Assembly (NCBI GenBank): GCA_005884765.1
Contig: VAZV01000135.1
Coordinates: 1-64,000, forward strand
DNA from: Alphaproteobacteria bacterium
GTDB lineage: Bacteria > Pseudomonadota > Alphaproteobacteria > Rhizobiales > Xanthobacteraceae
Reading direction: 5' to 3'
Length of the DNA stretch: 64,000 bases
The position numbers and the translations under genes were made by a program. Every line of letters starts with the position of its first letter. Position 1 is the first letter of the stretch. Below the pieces are notes generated by a model that worked only from the letters and a program-made list of their open reading frames with translations, did no database searches and was not told where the DNA came from. This document shows, piece after piece, positions 40,361-49,227 of the stretch.

Positions 40361-40590
40361 GGTTGCAGGGTTTTCTGCTCGAGGTCGAAGTATCCAAGAT
40401 CATAGTGCATGAAGCTTGCGAGCCAAATGCCCTCGTCGACTTCCTTGATGCCGAGTTTCTGGCCGACCAGCACGGTGGAGATGTTGATCCGTTTGCGATG
40501 CAGGCAGAGCCGCCCGCAAGCGGTGACCAGCACTTCGCGGTCGTGAAAGGGATAAGTTAAGCGAACGTTTCCGGTTTGGCGCCAAGCTGA
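40318..40590 (-). mobile_element. C-terminal remnant of an IS481-type transposase
   Basis: The last 90 codons read RLTYPFHDREVLVT, CGRLCLHRKRIN, IWLASFMHYDLGYFDLEQ and LDNPFGTRLSPMS before the stop. This matches the C-terminal region of DDE integrase-core (IS481-like) transposases as I remember them. Upstream of about 40590 the homology ends, so the DDE catalytic part is missing. A terminal TGTCCAGCCC, possibly the IS end, follows about 30 bases after the stop. Non-functional. Confidence 0.75.
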
Positions 40591-41001
40591 ACAGCGCGCT
40601 TGTCGCGGCACCCGCGCTTCCAGCGGCCGAGCGGACTGAGACGGAGCAGTTCTCAGCCTAAACCCATAACACCATCGAACATCTTCCCAGCGAAGTAATC
40701 TCGCTGGAGATGCTGTGCGGACCAAGCCCTCAGACCATTCCCGGTTACTTCGTCGGGTAACTACGGTCCGATGGGTTGACGGTGTAAAAAGGCGGTGGCC
40801 CCACACCCTCCCCGTCAAACCGGCTTGCTTTTGGGGGTAGAACGGACTCATCCCCAGGTCCGTTTTGGCCCTTCCCGGACATTGAGCCAGATCAACATCT
40901 GGGGCCGGCGCTGGTTTGAGGGAGACATATGGCTTGTTACCGATCGTTCGCGACGCTAGGCTTGCAGCGCATTCGGCTCGCGTCTTGCTCGAGGGCCCGC
41001 A
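40591..41001. other. 411-bp unassigned region between IS remnant and cyclase gene
   Basis: No gene is supported. A minus-strand frame stays open through it, but its sequence shows no protein motifs. The stretch presumably holds the promoter of the cyclase gene and decayed mobile-element sequence. Confidence 0.4.
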
Positions 41002-44000
41002 ATGAAATGTCCAAGCTGTGAGCACGAGAACACTGTTGACGCGAAGTTTTGCGACCAGTGTGCAGCTCCGCTGGCGCGAGTTTGCGGCAGCTGTGGATGT
41101 GCGGTGCCGACAACCGCCAAGTTCTGTCCCGAATGTGGCCATCCCGTAAAGCCCGTTGAGAACGGTCCCCGCTTTGTCTCGCCTAGGAGTTACACCCCTC
41201 AGCACCTCGCCGATCAGATCCTGGGCGCACGGGCCAGCATCGAGGGCGAGCGCAAACAGGTCACCGTTCTGTTCGCCGATATCAAGGGCTCGATGGAGGT
41301 CTTTTCTGACCGCGACCCCGAGGCTGCACAGAAGCTCTTCGATCCGGTGCTCGAATGCATGATTGAGGCAGTCCACCGCTACGAAGGTACCGTGAACAGG
41401 GTCATGGGTGACGGGATCTTGGCCCTCTTCGGCGCGCCGATCGCTCATGAGGATCATGCCGTGCGCGCTTGTTATGCTGGGCTCAGGATGCAAGAGACAG
41501 TCGCCCGATATTCAGACCAGGTTCATCGGTCTCATGGACCGGCAATAGAGATTCGAGTCGGGATCAACTCAGGGGAGATCGTCGTCCGTGCCATCGGCAA
41601 CGATCTGCACATGGATTATACCGTGGTTGGCCAGACAGCGAATTTGGCGGCTCGCATGGAACAGATGGCAAAGGCCGGCTCGGTACTTACAACGGCCGCC
41701 ACGTTCCGATTGGCGGAAGGCTACGTCGCTATGAAGCGCCTCGGCCCTGTCGAAGTGAAGGGGCTAGCCGGGCCGCTGCAAGTCTATGAAGTGACCGGCG
41801 CCGGCGCGGCGCGGACTCGCCTCCAGGTCGCCGCTGGACGGGGGTTGACGCGCTTCGTAGGGCGCGAGGTCGAGCTTGAGCAACTCCGCCGCGTGCTGCA
41901 CCTTGCCGGCCGTGGTCGAGGCCAGGTGGTGGCGATCGTCGGCGAAGCGGGGGTCGGCAAGTCGCGCTTGGTGCGCGAGTTCGTTCATTCGCACTACACA
42001 GCAGAATGGCTGGTTTTGGAATCGAAGTCCGCTCCCTATGGCCGCGCATCGCCCTATCTGCCGATCATCGAACTGCTTAGGGATTATTTCAAGATCAGCG
42101 CCGATGACAGCACCCAATCCATCCGTGAGAAAGTAACAGGACAGATATTACGGCTCGACCAATCGCTGCGGGACGCCATTCCGCCACTACTGGATCTTCT
42201 CGATTCCCTGCACGAGGACCATCCGTTCCGGTCTCTCGACCTAGTCCAGCATCGACAGTACACGTATCAGGCGGTCGTCCGCCTGTTGTTGAGTGAGAGC
42301 CGCGTGCGGCCGGTCGTTGCGGTCTTCGAAGAACTTCACTGGAACGACTCGCTCTCCCTCGGTTTGCTGAACGAGGTGGTTGTAGCCGCGCAGGATAGTC
42401 GTATGCTCCTGGTGGTTTGCTACCGGCCCGAATACCGGGATCAATGGAGGAACAGGCCAAACTATCATCACCTACATCTGGATCCCCTTGCTAGCGAAAG
42501 CCTCGCGGAATTCCTTCAAGCCCTGTTGGGCTCCGACCCTAGTCTGGACAGACTGAAGCACTTCCTGGAGGAGCGCGCCAACGGGAATCCTTTCTTCGTC
42601 GAAGAGATAGTGCGATCGTTGATCGATACTAGTGCGCTCGAGGGCAACTACCGCCTTGCAAGGCCGTTCTCGAGCACTGAGGTTCCACCAACGGTGCAGG
42701 CGGTCCTTGCTGCGCGCATTGACGCGTTGCCCGCCACCGACAAGCACCTGCTGGAGGAGGCGGCCGTAATTGGACCCACCGTCCCATTCGAGCTCCTACA
42801 TGCGATCTGCGGGCTGAAGGACAACGAGCTTCGCGGTCGACTCGACAATCTCCAGGCAGCCGAATTCCTCTATTCGACACGGCTGTTTCCTGACCTGGAG
42901 TATACGTTCAAGCACGCCCTCACCCATGACGTCGCCTACAGTGGGGTGCTCCACGAACGCTGCCGCGAGATCCACGCGCGCGTCGTGGATGCCATAGAAA
43001 AGATTTATGCCGATCGACTAAGCGAGCAGGTCGAGCTGCTCGCGCATCATGCTGTCCGAGGCGAGCTGCAAGAGAAGGCAGTGCACTATCTCCGGCAGGC
43101 CGGAGCGAAGGCGGCCGGACGGTCGGCGCTTTTGGAAGCTCGGGCTTGCTTCGAGCAGGCGCTTGGTATTCTCAAGTTACTGCCAGAGAGTGACGCTGCG
43201 CTGGAGAACGCCTTCGAGATCCGCCTTGAGTTGCGGCCGGTGCTGCGCCAGCTTGGTGAAGTCGGGCAGATGCTCGAGCACCTCCGCGAGGCCGAGGCCG
43301 TCGCCGAACGGTTGAAAGACGATCGCCGCCGCGGCCAGGTCTGCAGTTTCATGACGACCGTCCTGTCAACGCTAGATGAGCTGGACGAAGCCCTCGTGAC
43401 CGGCACCCGCGCCGTGGAGATCGCGCGGCGCGGTGGGGACTTGAGGCTTGGCGCCGTCGCAACAAGCTGTCTAGAGGAGGCGTACTACTACCGTGGCGAG
43501 TACGAGCACGTCGTCGAGATCGCAACTGGGTGCCTCACCGCGCTGCCCGTCGAATGGGGCAACGAATATCTCGGTTTGGCGGTGCCGGCATCAGTCTTCG
43601 GTCGCTCGTGGCTGATTATGAGCCTTGCCGAGCTCGGCAGATTTGCCGAGGCGGAGAAGTACGAGACGGAGGCGATCCAACTCGCTGAGCAAACCCAAAA
43701 CGCTCACACGATAGGTTGGGCGCACTTGGCAGCAAGTATGATTCACCTTTTCGAAGGGGACTGGGTGAGGGCGCGCTCACTAGTCGACCACTGGATGAAC
43801 GTGCCTGGGACAGAAGTCGCCATGCTTCTTCCCTGGGCGGTTGCTTCCTCCGCTTGGGCGCTGGCGCAGATCGGTGAGGCTGACGAGGCTTTGAGCCGGG
43901 TGCGAGAGGGTGAGCGGCTCCTCGAACTTCAGGCGGCGAGGGGAATCGTTGGTCACCGCGCCTGGGGCTATCACGCGGTGAGTCGTGCCTGTCTGCTGCT

Positions 44001-44370
44001 CGGCCGGCTCGATGAGGCGCGGCGCCTGGCCTGTCGCTCGGCTGAATCCGCTCAGCGCCAGCCTGGCTTCACGGCCCATGCGCTGCGACTGCTTGGTGAT
44101 TTAGCAACCCATCCAGGCCAGTTCGATGCCGAAAGCGGCGCAGCTCACTACCAACAGGCTCTAGCACTCGCTCAGTTACGTGGCATGCGTCCGCTTGTCG
44201 CCCACTGTCGCCTTGGCCTGGGGAAGCTCTACGACCGCATCGGCCAGCCGAAGCAGGCCCAGGAGAATATGACCGCCGCGACAATGTTATACCGAGAAAT
44301 GGACCTGCCTTTCTGGCTCGAGGCACGGGCGGACATGAAGAACTCTGGCGATATCGGCCCTCAGGTTTAG
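41002..44370 (+). CDS. zinc-ribbon / class III nucleotide cyclase / ATPase / TPR signalling protein
   Basis: This 1122-aa protein begins with two zinc ribbons (Cys3/6/17/20 and Cys28/31/42/45). A class III adenylate/guanylate cyclase domain follows at about residues 84-260. Both metal-binding Asp residues are present (D93 in LFADIKGS, D137 in VMGDGILALFG), as is GQTANLAARME with Asn/Arg. An AAA/STAND ATPase with Walker A GEAGVGKS (314-321) comes next, then a C-terminal TPR-like helical repeat region. Such proteins couple ligand sensing to cyclic nucleotide production. All catalytic residues look intact. The gene lies inside the tRNA-flanked island, 58 bases before the NRPS-like gene. Confidence 0.93.
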   Translation: MKCPSCEHENTVDAKFCDQCAAPLARVCGSCGCAVPTTAKFCPECGHPVKPVENGPRFVSPRSYTPQHLADQILGARASIEGERKQVTVLFADIKGSMEVFSDRDPEAAQKLFDPVLECMIEAVHRYEGTVNRVMGDGILALFGAPIAHEDHAVRACYAGLRMQETVARYSDQVHRSHGPAIEIRVGINSGEIVVRAIGNDLHMDYTVVGQTANLAARMEQMAKAGSVLTTAATFRLAEGYVAMKRLGPVEVKGLAGPLQVYEVTGAGAARTRLQVAAGRGLTRFVGREVELEQLRRVLHLAGRGRGQVVAIVGEAGVGKSRLVREFVHSHYTAEWLVLESKSAPYGRASPYLPIIELLRDYFKISADDSTQSIREKVTGQILRLDQSLRDAIPPLLDLLDSLHEDHPFRSLDLVQHRQYTYQAVVRLLLSESRVRPVVAVFEELHWNDSLSLGLLNEVVVAAQDSRMLLVVCYRPEYRDQWRNRPNYHHLHLDPLASESLAEFLQALLGSDPSLDRLKHFLEERANGNPFFVEEIVRSLIDTSALEGNYRLARPFSSTEVPPTVQAVLAARIDALPATDKHLLEEAAVIGPTVPFELLHAICGLKDNELRGRLDNLQAAEFLYSTRLFPDLEYTFKHALTHDVAYSGVLHERCREIHARVVDAIEKIYADRLSEQVELLAHHAVRGELQEKAVHYLRQAGAKAAGRSALLEARACFEQALGILKLLPESDAALENAFEIRLELRPVLRQLGEVGQMLEHLREAEAVAERLKDDRRRGQVCSFMTTVLSTLDELDEALVTGTRAVEIARRGGDLRLGAVATSCLEEAYYYRGEYEHVVEIATGCLTALPVEWGNEYLGLAVPASVFGRSWLIMSLAELGRFAEAEKYETEAIQLAEQTQNAHTIGWAHLAASMIHLFEGDWVRARSLVDHWMNVPGTEVAMLLPWAVASSAWALAQIGEADEALSRVREGERLLELQAARGIVGHRAWGYHAVSRACLLLGRLDEARRLACRSAESAQRQPGFTAHALRLLGDLATHPGQFDAESGAAHYQQALALAQLRGMRPLVAHCRLGLGKLYDRIGQPKQAQENMTAATMLYREMDLPFWLEARADMKNSGDIGPQV

Positions 44371-44428
44371 CCTGCCACCACAATCCCCAGTCTCAGTTAG
44401 GCGGTACTTCCAACCCGGATTGAGAAAC

Positions 44429-47400
44429 ATGCCGGCCGAACCTACCAAATACCCAAAGCCTTCGGTTCCGTTTTCGTGCCTAGCTCACCTGCTGGAACAT
44501 CAGGCCAAGCGAATTCCTGACGCGCCGGCGATTCTCGCGCCGGGGCGCGCTCCGCTGACCTATGGGCGTCTTTATCAGCACATCGACAAGATCGGGCGCA
44601 CGCTACGGGCCATGGGGATCGGCCATCGTGACCGAATCGCCGTGGTGCTGCCGAATGGTCCGGAGATGGCGGTGGCGGTTTTCGCCGTGGCGGCGATCGG
44701 GGCGTGCGCACCGGTGAACCCAGCCTATGGGAACGAGGAGCTGGACAGGTATCTCGCTGATTTGCGGCCTCGCGCGTTGATTACGTTAGCTGGAATTGAT
44801 TCGCCGGCTCGCCGAGCGGCGCTCTCGCGCGGTGTCGGTGTCATCGAGCTGTCGACCGCATTCGATGCAGAGGCTGGCTTCTTCGCGCTCACGGGAGGAC
44901 AAGGGAGTGTGCCGTGCGACGAGCCAGTCAGCAGCGCCGGCGACGTGGCGCTCCTGCTACCTACTTCAGGCACAACGTCGCGGCCCAAGATTGTCCCGCT
45001 CACGCACGCCAACATTTGTGCGTCAGCTTACGCGTGTGGTGCGGCGCTGGCACTAAGAGAAACTGATCGATGTCTGAATGTCGTGCCGCTGTTTCATAGC
45101 TATAGTTTCAATGCCACGGTGCTGGCCTCGCTGGCGGCCGGTGCGAGCGTCGTGTGTACCCCCGGATGTGACGTCAACAGCTTCTTTGCGTGGTTAACCG
45201 CTTTCCAGCCGACATGGTACTCCGCGGTGCCTACCATGCATCAAGCAATTCTCGCCCACTCGCGGCACAATCGTCTGCGAGTGATCGACAGTCGGCTGCG
45301 CTTCGTCCGCTCCGCCGCAGCTCCTCTACCAACCCGCATCCTCATGGAGCTGGAGCGGACTTTCGGGACCTCCGTGATCGAGTTCTATGGGATGACGGAA
45401 ACTGCTTCGTCGCCCATCGCGTGCAATCCGCTACCACCACGCCAGCGCAAGGCGGGTTCGGTGGGGATACGAGTGGGTTTGGACGTCGCAATCATGGACC
45501 AAGGAGGGGCTCTGCTGCCTCGCGGTGAGAGGGGACAAGTCGTCGTCCGTGGCGCGAGCGTCATGTCAGGTTACGAGGGTAACCAGACGGCGACCCAGGC
45601 AGCATTTGCAGGCGATTGGTTCAAGACGGGCGATCTTGGTTTCTTCGATGACGACGAATACCTGTTTCTCGCTGGCCGCATTGGGGAGCTAATAAATCGC
45701 GGCGGGGAGAAATTCGCTCCGCAGGAAGTTGACGAAGTACTCCTGGAACACCCGGCGGTGGCAGAGGCCGTGACCTTTTCCGTCCCGCATGCCACGTTGG
45801 GGGAGGATGTCGCGTCGGCCATCGTGCTGTGGCCTGACGCTGTGGCAACGGTGAAAGACATTCGTCAGTTCGCCGCTGGGCGCATCGCGGACTTCAAGGT
45901 CCCGCGCCAGATACTCATCGTCACGGAAATACCTAAAGGCCATACCGGTAAAGTGCAGCGTATCGGCTTGGCGGCTAAATTGGGTGTGGCGAACGGCGCA
46001 GCCCTCCCGCGGGCCTTCGTCGCGCCACGGTCGGCGCTCGAGAAGCTGCTGGCCAAGCACTGGGCAGAGATCCTCCAGGTTGAACAGATCGGTATTCACG
46101 ATGACTTCTTCGCGGCGGGCGGAGACTCTCTCTTGGCCACCGACGTTCTCGCCCACGTCTACAACGTTACGAAGGTCGAACTCGAGGTCTCACGGTTTTT
46201 CGACGCGCCGACTGTTGCCGAAGTGGCGCACGACGTTGAAACACTGGTTCACACCGGCCCAGCGTCTCGACCTCCCTCAACCATTGTCCGCGTGCCCCGA
46301 GAAAATGGAATAGTAACAGCTTCCATCGCACAGGAGCGGTTATGGAAGCTCCAGCACGCTCTGCCTGACATACCTTTTTTCAATATCCTCTATGCGCTCC
46401 GATTGACGTCGCCTTTCGACGTCGCAGTCCTTCAGCGGAGCATCAACGAAATCGTGCGGCGCCATGAAATTCTTCGCACAACCCTCGCCCATATCGACGG
46501 TCGATGCGTGCAGGTCATTGCGCCCGAGTTGGCCGTACCGCTGGCATTCGACGATCTGCGGGCGCTTCCGCGTTCCAAGAAGAAGACTATCGGGCACCAA
46601 CTCATTCAAGAAGAAGTGCTTCATTCCTTCGACCTCACGAAGGGTCCCCTCATTCGGGCGCGCCTGGTGCACCTGGCTGAGCAGGAACACCTCTTCCTCA
46701 TCTCCATGCACCAAGTTATCTGCGACGGCTGGTCGCTCGGCGTGTTCGTCGAGGAGCTCGTCGACTTATACGACGCGTTCTCAAACCATGAGGAATCCCC
46801 CCTGGCGCCGCTCTCGATCCAGTACGCGGACTTCGCGCACTGGCAGCGGCGCTGGCAATTACATTCGGAGATGGTTGCGCAGCTTGAGTACTGGCGAGAG
46901 CAACTGCGAGAGCCGCTGCCCGTCGTGCGGCTGGCTAAGTCCGGTCCGACACGGACAATCGATGATCTTTGCACGGCGCGGCGGGCGTGGATGTTGCCGG
47001 CGAGCCTGGCGGAAACCGCCAAACGCTTCGCCCACCAGGAAGGTGTCACGTTGTACATGACGCTGGTCGCTGCCCTGAAAACGCTGTTGCATCGCTACCT
47101 AGGTGAGGACGACGTTCGAGTGGCCACGAACGTTGCCAATCGCAATCGCCCGGGGACCGAGGCCCTTATTGGCCCGCTGGTCAACACGGTAGTTCTCCGC
47201 ACCAATCTTGGTGGCGACCCCAATCCTCGCGAGGTGATGCGTCGCGTCCGTTCGACCGCGCTCGCAGCCTTCGCCAACCAGAATTTTCCTTTTGACGAGA
47301 TCGTTCAAAACCTCGAGCGCGAGCGCCAACTCGCGCCGCTAGCTAACGTGATGATATTATTGGAGAATGCCACATTGCGTCAGGTCGCAAACCCTGGGCA

Positions 47401-47659
47401 CAAGCTCAGTTTCGAGGAGGCCAATCCGAACATGCTGGTACCCTTGGTGACGATAACGTCATTTGATGCTATTTTGATGCTCAGGGAATCCGCCAATGGC
47501 TTGGCAGGGACTTGCGTCTACAAGCCGCGCCTCCTCCAAGCCCGGACGATCGATCGCCTGCTTCGCGATTTCCGCGAGGTGCTTGAACGCATGACAACGC
47601 AGCCGGAGCAGCCAATCTCGTCCATACGCATTTCGCTGAATGAGCCATCGAATAGGTAA
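44429..47659 (+). CDS. NRPS-like adenylation / carrier / condensation protein
   Basis: This is a protein of about 1076 aa. The adenylation domain (residues 20-525) has LLPTSGTTSRPKIVPLTHANI, FYGMTETASSPI, FKTGDLGFFDDDEYLFLAGRIGELINRGGEKFAP and KGHTGKVQRI. The carrier domain has the phosphopantetheine Ser567 in AAGGDSLLATD. The condensation domain starts at about 640, with SIAQERLWKLQ. Its core HHxxxDG motif reads H761-Q-V-I-C-D-G, so the second, catalytic His is Gln. Other C-domain motifs are kept (YADFAHWQRRW, NRNRPGTEALIGPLVNT, NQNFPFDEIVQNL). There is no thioesterase. The product is unknown. ATG 44429 is preferred over a TTG at 44420. Confidence 0.92.
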   Translation: MPAEPTKYPKPSVPFSCLAHLLEHQAKRIPDAPAILAPGRAPLTYGRLYQHIDKIGRTLRAMGIGHRDRIAVVLPNGPEMAVAVFAVAAIGACAPVNPAYGNEELDRYLADLRPRALITLAGIDSPARRAALSRGVGVIELSTAFDAEAGFFALTGGQGSVPCDEPVSSAGDVALLLPTSGTTSRPKIVPLTHANICASAYACGAALALRETDRCLNVVPLFHSYSFNATVLASLAAGASVVCTPGCDVNSFFAWLTAFQPTWYSAVPTMHQAILAHSRHNRLRVIDSRLRFVRSAAAPLPTRILMELERTFGTSVIEFYGMTETASSPIACNPLPPRQRKAGSVGIRVGLDVAIMDQGGALLPRGERGQVVVRGASVMSGYEGNQTATQAAFAGDWFKTGDLGFFDDDEYLFLAGRIGELINRGGEKFAPQEVDEVLLEHPAVAEAVTFSVPHATLGEDVASAIVLWPDAVATVKDIRQFAAGRIADFKVPRQILIVTEIPKGHTGKVQRIGLAAKLGVANGAALPRAFVAPRSALEKLLAKHWAEILQVEQIGIHDDFFAAGGDSLLATDVLAHVYNVTKVELEVSRFFDAPTVAEVAHDVETLVHTGPASRPPSTIVRVPRENGIVTASIAQERLWKLQHALPDIPFFNILYALRLTSPFDVAVLQRSINEIVRRHEILRTTLAHIDGRCVQVIAPELAVPLAFDDLRALPRSKKKTIGHQLIQEEVLHSFDLTKGPLIRARLVHLAEQEHLFLISMHQVICDGWSLGVFVEELVDLYDAFSNHEESPLAPLSIQYADFAHWQRRWQLHSEMVAQLEYWREQLREPLPVVRLAKSGPTRTIDDLCTARRAWMLPASLAETAKRFAHQEGVTLYMTLVAALKTLLHRYLGEDDVRVATNVANRNRPGTEALIGPLVNTVVLRTNLGGDPNPREVMRRVRSTALAAFANQNFPFDEIVQNLERERQLAPLANVMILLENATLRQVANPGHKLSFEEANPNMLVPLVTITSFDAILMLRESANGLAGTCVYKPRLLQARTIDRLLRDFREVLERMTTQPEQPISSIRISLNEPSNR

Positions 47660-47719
47660 ATACGTCCTTTCGTTCTCTTCATGATCTAACCGGCAATGCG
47701 AATCCAAGGAGATAGTGCC

Positions 47720-47941
47720 ATGGGCAGCGGTGTGGGAGCGTTCAGTGAGAGTGAAGTAAAACATCTCAGCACAAGTGATCGCCAGAAGCTCAGGCGGCTT
47801 GCTGTACAGCATCTGCAAAATTCCAGAGAGATCCGCGCAATAATGAAAACCAATCCGAAGCTGTTCACAAAAATCAAGGAGGTCAAAGGAATACTGCGAA
47901 AGAAGTTGGAACCCGCGCGGAAGCGAGCGCCGAAGAGGTAG
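47720..47941 (+). CDS. small basic hypothetical protein, 73 aa
   Basis: This begins MGSGVGAFSESEVKHLSTSDR and is helical and strongly basic towards the C-terminus (KKLEPARKRAPKR). AAGGAG lies seven to nine bases upstream of ATG 47720. It is 60 bases after the NRPS-like gene on the same strand. I do not recognise a family; it may bind nucleic acid or be a small accessory protein. Confidence 0.6.
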   Translation: MGSGVGAFSESEVKHLSTSDRQKLRRLAVQHLQNSREIRAIMKTNPKLFTKIKEVKGILRKKLEPARKRAPKR

Positions 47942-48017
47942 TTTCCCCGGCGATACGTGACGATTAGCGCGGTCTCATAGACCAGACGTGCGGCGAATGC
48001 GTCGTGTTCAGACAGCC

Positions 48018-48719
48018 ATGGAAATGAAAATGCGAATGATCATGGCCATCCTTTCTTCTGCTCTACTGCTGTTAGTCGACGAAGCGTGCGCGCAGAGCAC
48101 ATACTCAGTCAGTATCAGTCGTCACGCCAGCCTTAAAGAACCGCTGGGCGCGAAGGAGATCAGGAATATCCTGAAAGACGCCTCGACGATGCTGCAGAAA
48201 AATTCCGAAAGCAACGGCGACGCCGACGTTGGATGTAATGTGACCTTCTCACTGAAAGGCCCGATTCGCACCTTCGGATCAGCCAGTACATCTACAGACA
48301 TCGTGGACGAGCAGCACAGAGATGCGGTACATAAAATTGATTCCAATGTCGCTGGTGTCGATTTCCATATCAAGATTGTCAAAGAAATCCCTTTCTGCAG
48401 GCCGGGCCTACAAGGGCCATTTGACGGATGTTCTTTTCCGATTCATTTTCGTTCGATAATTGTCGTTGATCCCAGCGAACACAAAGATTCGCTCCCAACG
48501 AACGTAAAGTACCCCGATCATCTATTATGGGCTCACGAGTTTGGACATCTGACAGGCTTGCCGCATCGACATTCGAAGGTCGCACTCATGACGTCCTGTC
48601 CTGTTGTCAAACTGTTGTCCGCTAGTCGCGTACAGGTCGATAAAGAGGAATGCAATTGCTTGCTCGGGGGGCCGGGATTTTGCCCGCTGCCAGCCGCGGT
48701 ACTCAATTGCCAGCCGTAG
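48018..48719 (+). CDS. secreted matrixin-like zinc metalloprotease
   Basis: This 233-aa protein has a signal peptide (MRMIMAILSSALLLLVDEACA). The metzincin zinc motif is HEFGHLTGLPH (H173, E174, H177, G180, H183), followed at once by a Met-turn-like ALM (M191), as in matrixins. Four to six cysteines in the C-terminal half could form disulfides (FCRPGLQGPFDGC, CNCLLGGPGFC). An N-terminal region without motif resemblance precedes it. It is the last gene of the island. Catalytic residues look complete; the substrate is unknown. Start could also be 47988. Confidence 0.82.
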   Translation: MEMKMRMIMAILSSALLLLVDEACAQSTYSVSISRHASLKEPLGAKEIRNILKDASTMLQKNSESNGDADVGCNVTFSLKGPIRTFGSASTSTDIVDEQHRDAVHKIDSNVAGVDFHIKIVKEIPFCRPGLQGPFDGCSFPIHFRSIIVVDPSEHKDSLPTNVKYPDHLLWAHEFGHLTGLPHRHSKVALMTSCPVVKLLSASRVQVDKEECNCLLGGPGFCPLPAAVLNCQP

Positions 48720-49101
48720 TGACGGGCACGCACCAGGGATAGGCCGCGAAAAAGATTGACGGGGTGTTCCAAGCCGGCAACCACGCCACATCGCGCCTCA
48801 TTCCGCGCTACGTTGCCTTGCGAAACCGCGCAAGGACTCTTCCTTGACGTCGACCGCCGACGGAAATTGAAAGGCCGGGCCAGAACCCGGATGAGCCACC
48901 ATCAGATTCCGGGGCTGGTCGGGCCGGATCAGGCTGAGAGATGCGACGGCAATTTGTCTTTCGCTAGTCGCTTGGTGAGCTGTTGTCGACGACAGGGCCA
49001 TTGGGCGGGACAGGGTTTTGTCGAAGTCGAAATCCCATTTCGGGCCGCAGCGCCAATGGTGGGTTTTGACCCAGGAAGGCCGAAAATCTTTATCTTTCAA
49101 T
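48720..49101. other. non-coding or decayed sequence at island right end
   Basis: Open frames here are short and lack motifs, and neither strand has a credible gene. It is probably decayed insertion-related sequence next to the right boundary repeat. Confidence 0.5.
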
Positions 49102-49214
49102 GGGGGTTGACTGACTCCCTCTCCGCCACCCTTCGCCTGTCCAGCCCGGAGACATCGGTAACGGAACGTACCTACGACATTGGCGACAACCTCGTGCCGA
49201 ATGGGTTGTCGAGG
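49102..49214. repeat. right boundary repeat of the island (degenerate tRNA 3' end plus IS end)
   Basis: 49102-49129 resembles the tRNA-Ser 3' end, with a perfect CTCCCTCTCCGCCAC tail-type match in its second half. It is followed by an 8-base spacer and the 77-bp block 49138-49214. On the minus strand the block ends with codons for LDNPFGTRLSPMS and stop, the same transposase C-terminus as at the left boundary. It is a candidate attR-type boundary. Confidence 0.8.
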
Positions 49215-49227
49215 GTTCGCTTCGCCA

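Noticed and set aside
40137..40403. Minus-strand frame reading AEREGFEPPI across the tRNA gene
   Set aside because: This is the well-known spurious translation of a tRNA-Ser gene, not a protein.
40591..41001. Possible group II intron or second IS next to the cyclase gene
   Set aside because: I see no intron-encoded protein, domain V/VI structure or terminal repeats in the stretch.
41002..44370. CBASS-type antiphage cyclase system
   Set aside because: The enzyme is a class III cyclase, not a CD-NTase, and no effector, Cap2/Cap3 or HORMA-type gene is nearby.
40246..49214. CRISPR array
   Set aside because: The repeated units are only two, 8.9 kb apart, and contain tRNA and transposase sequence; no regularly spaced repeats occur anywhere in the window.
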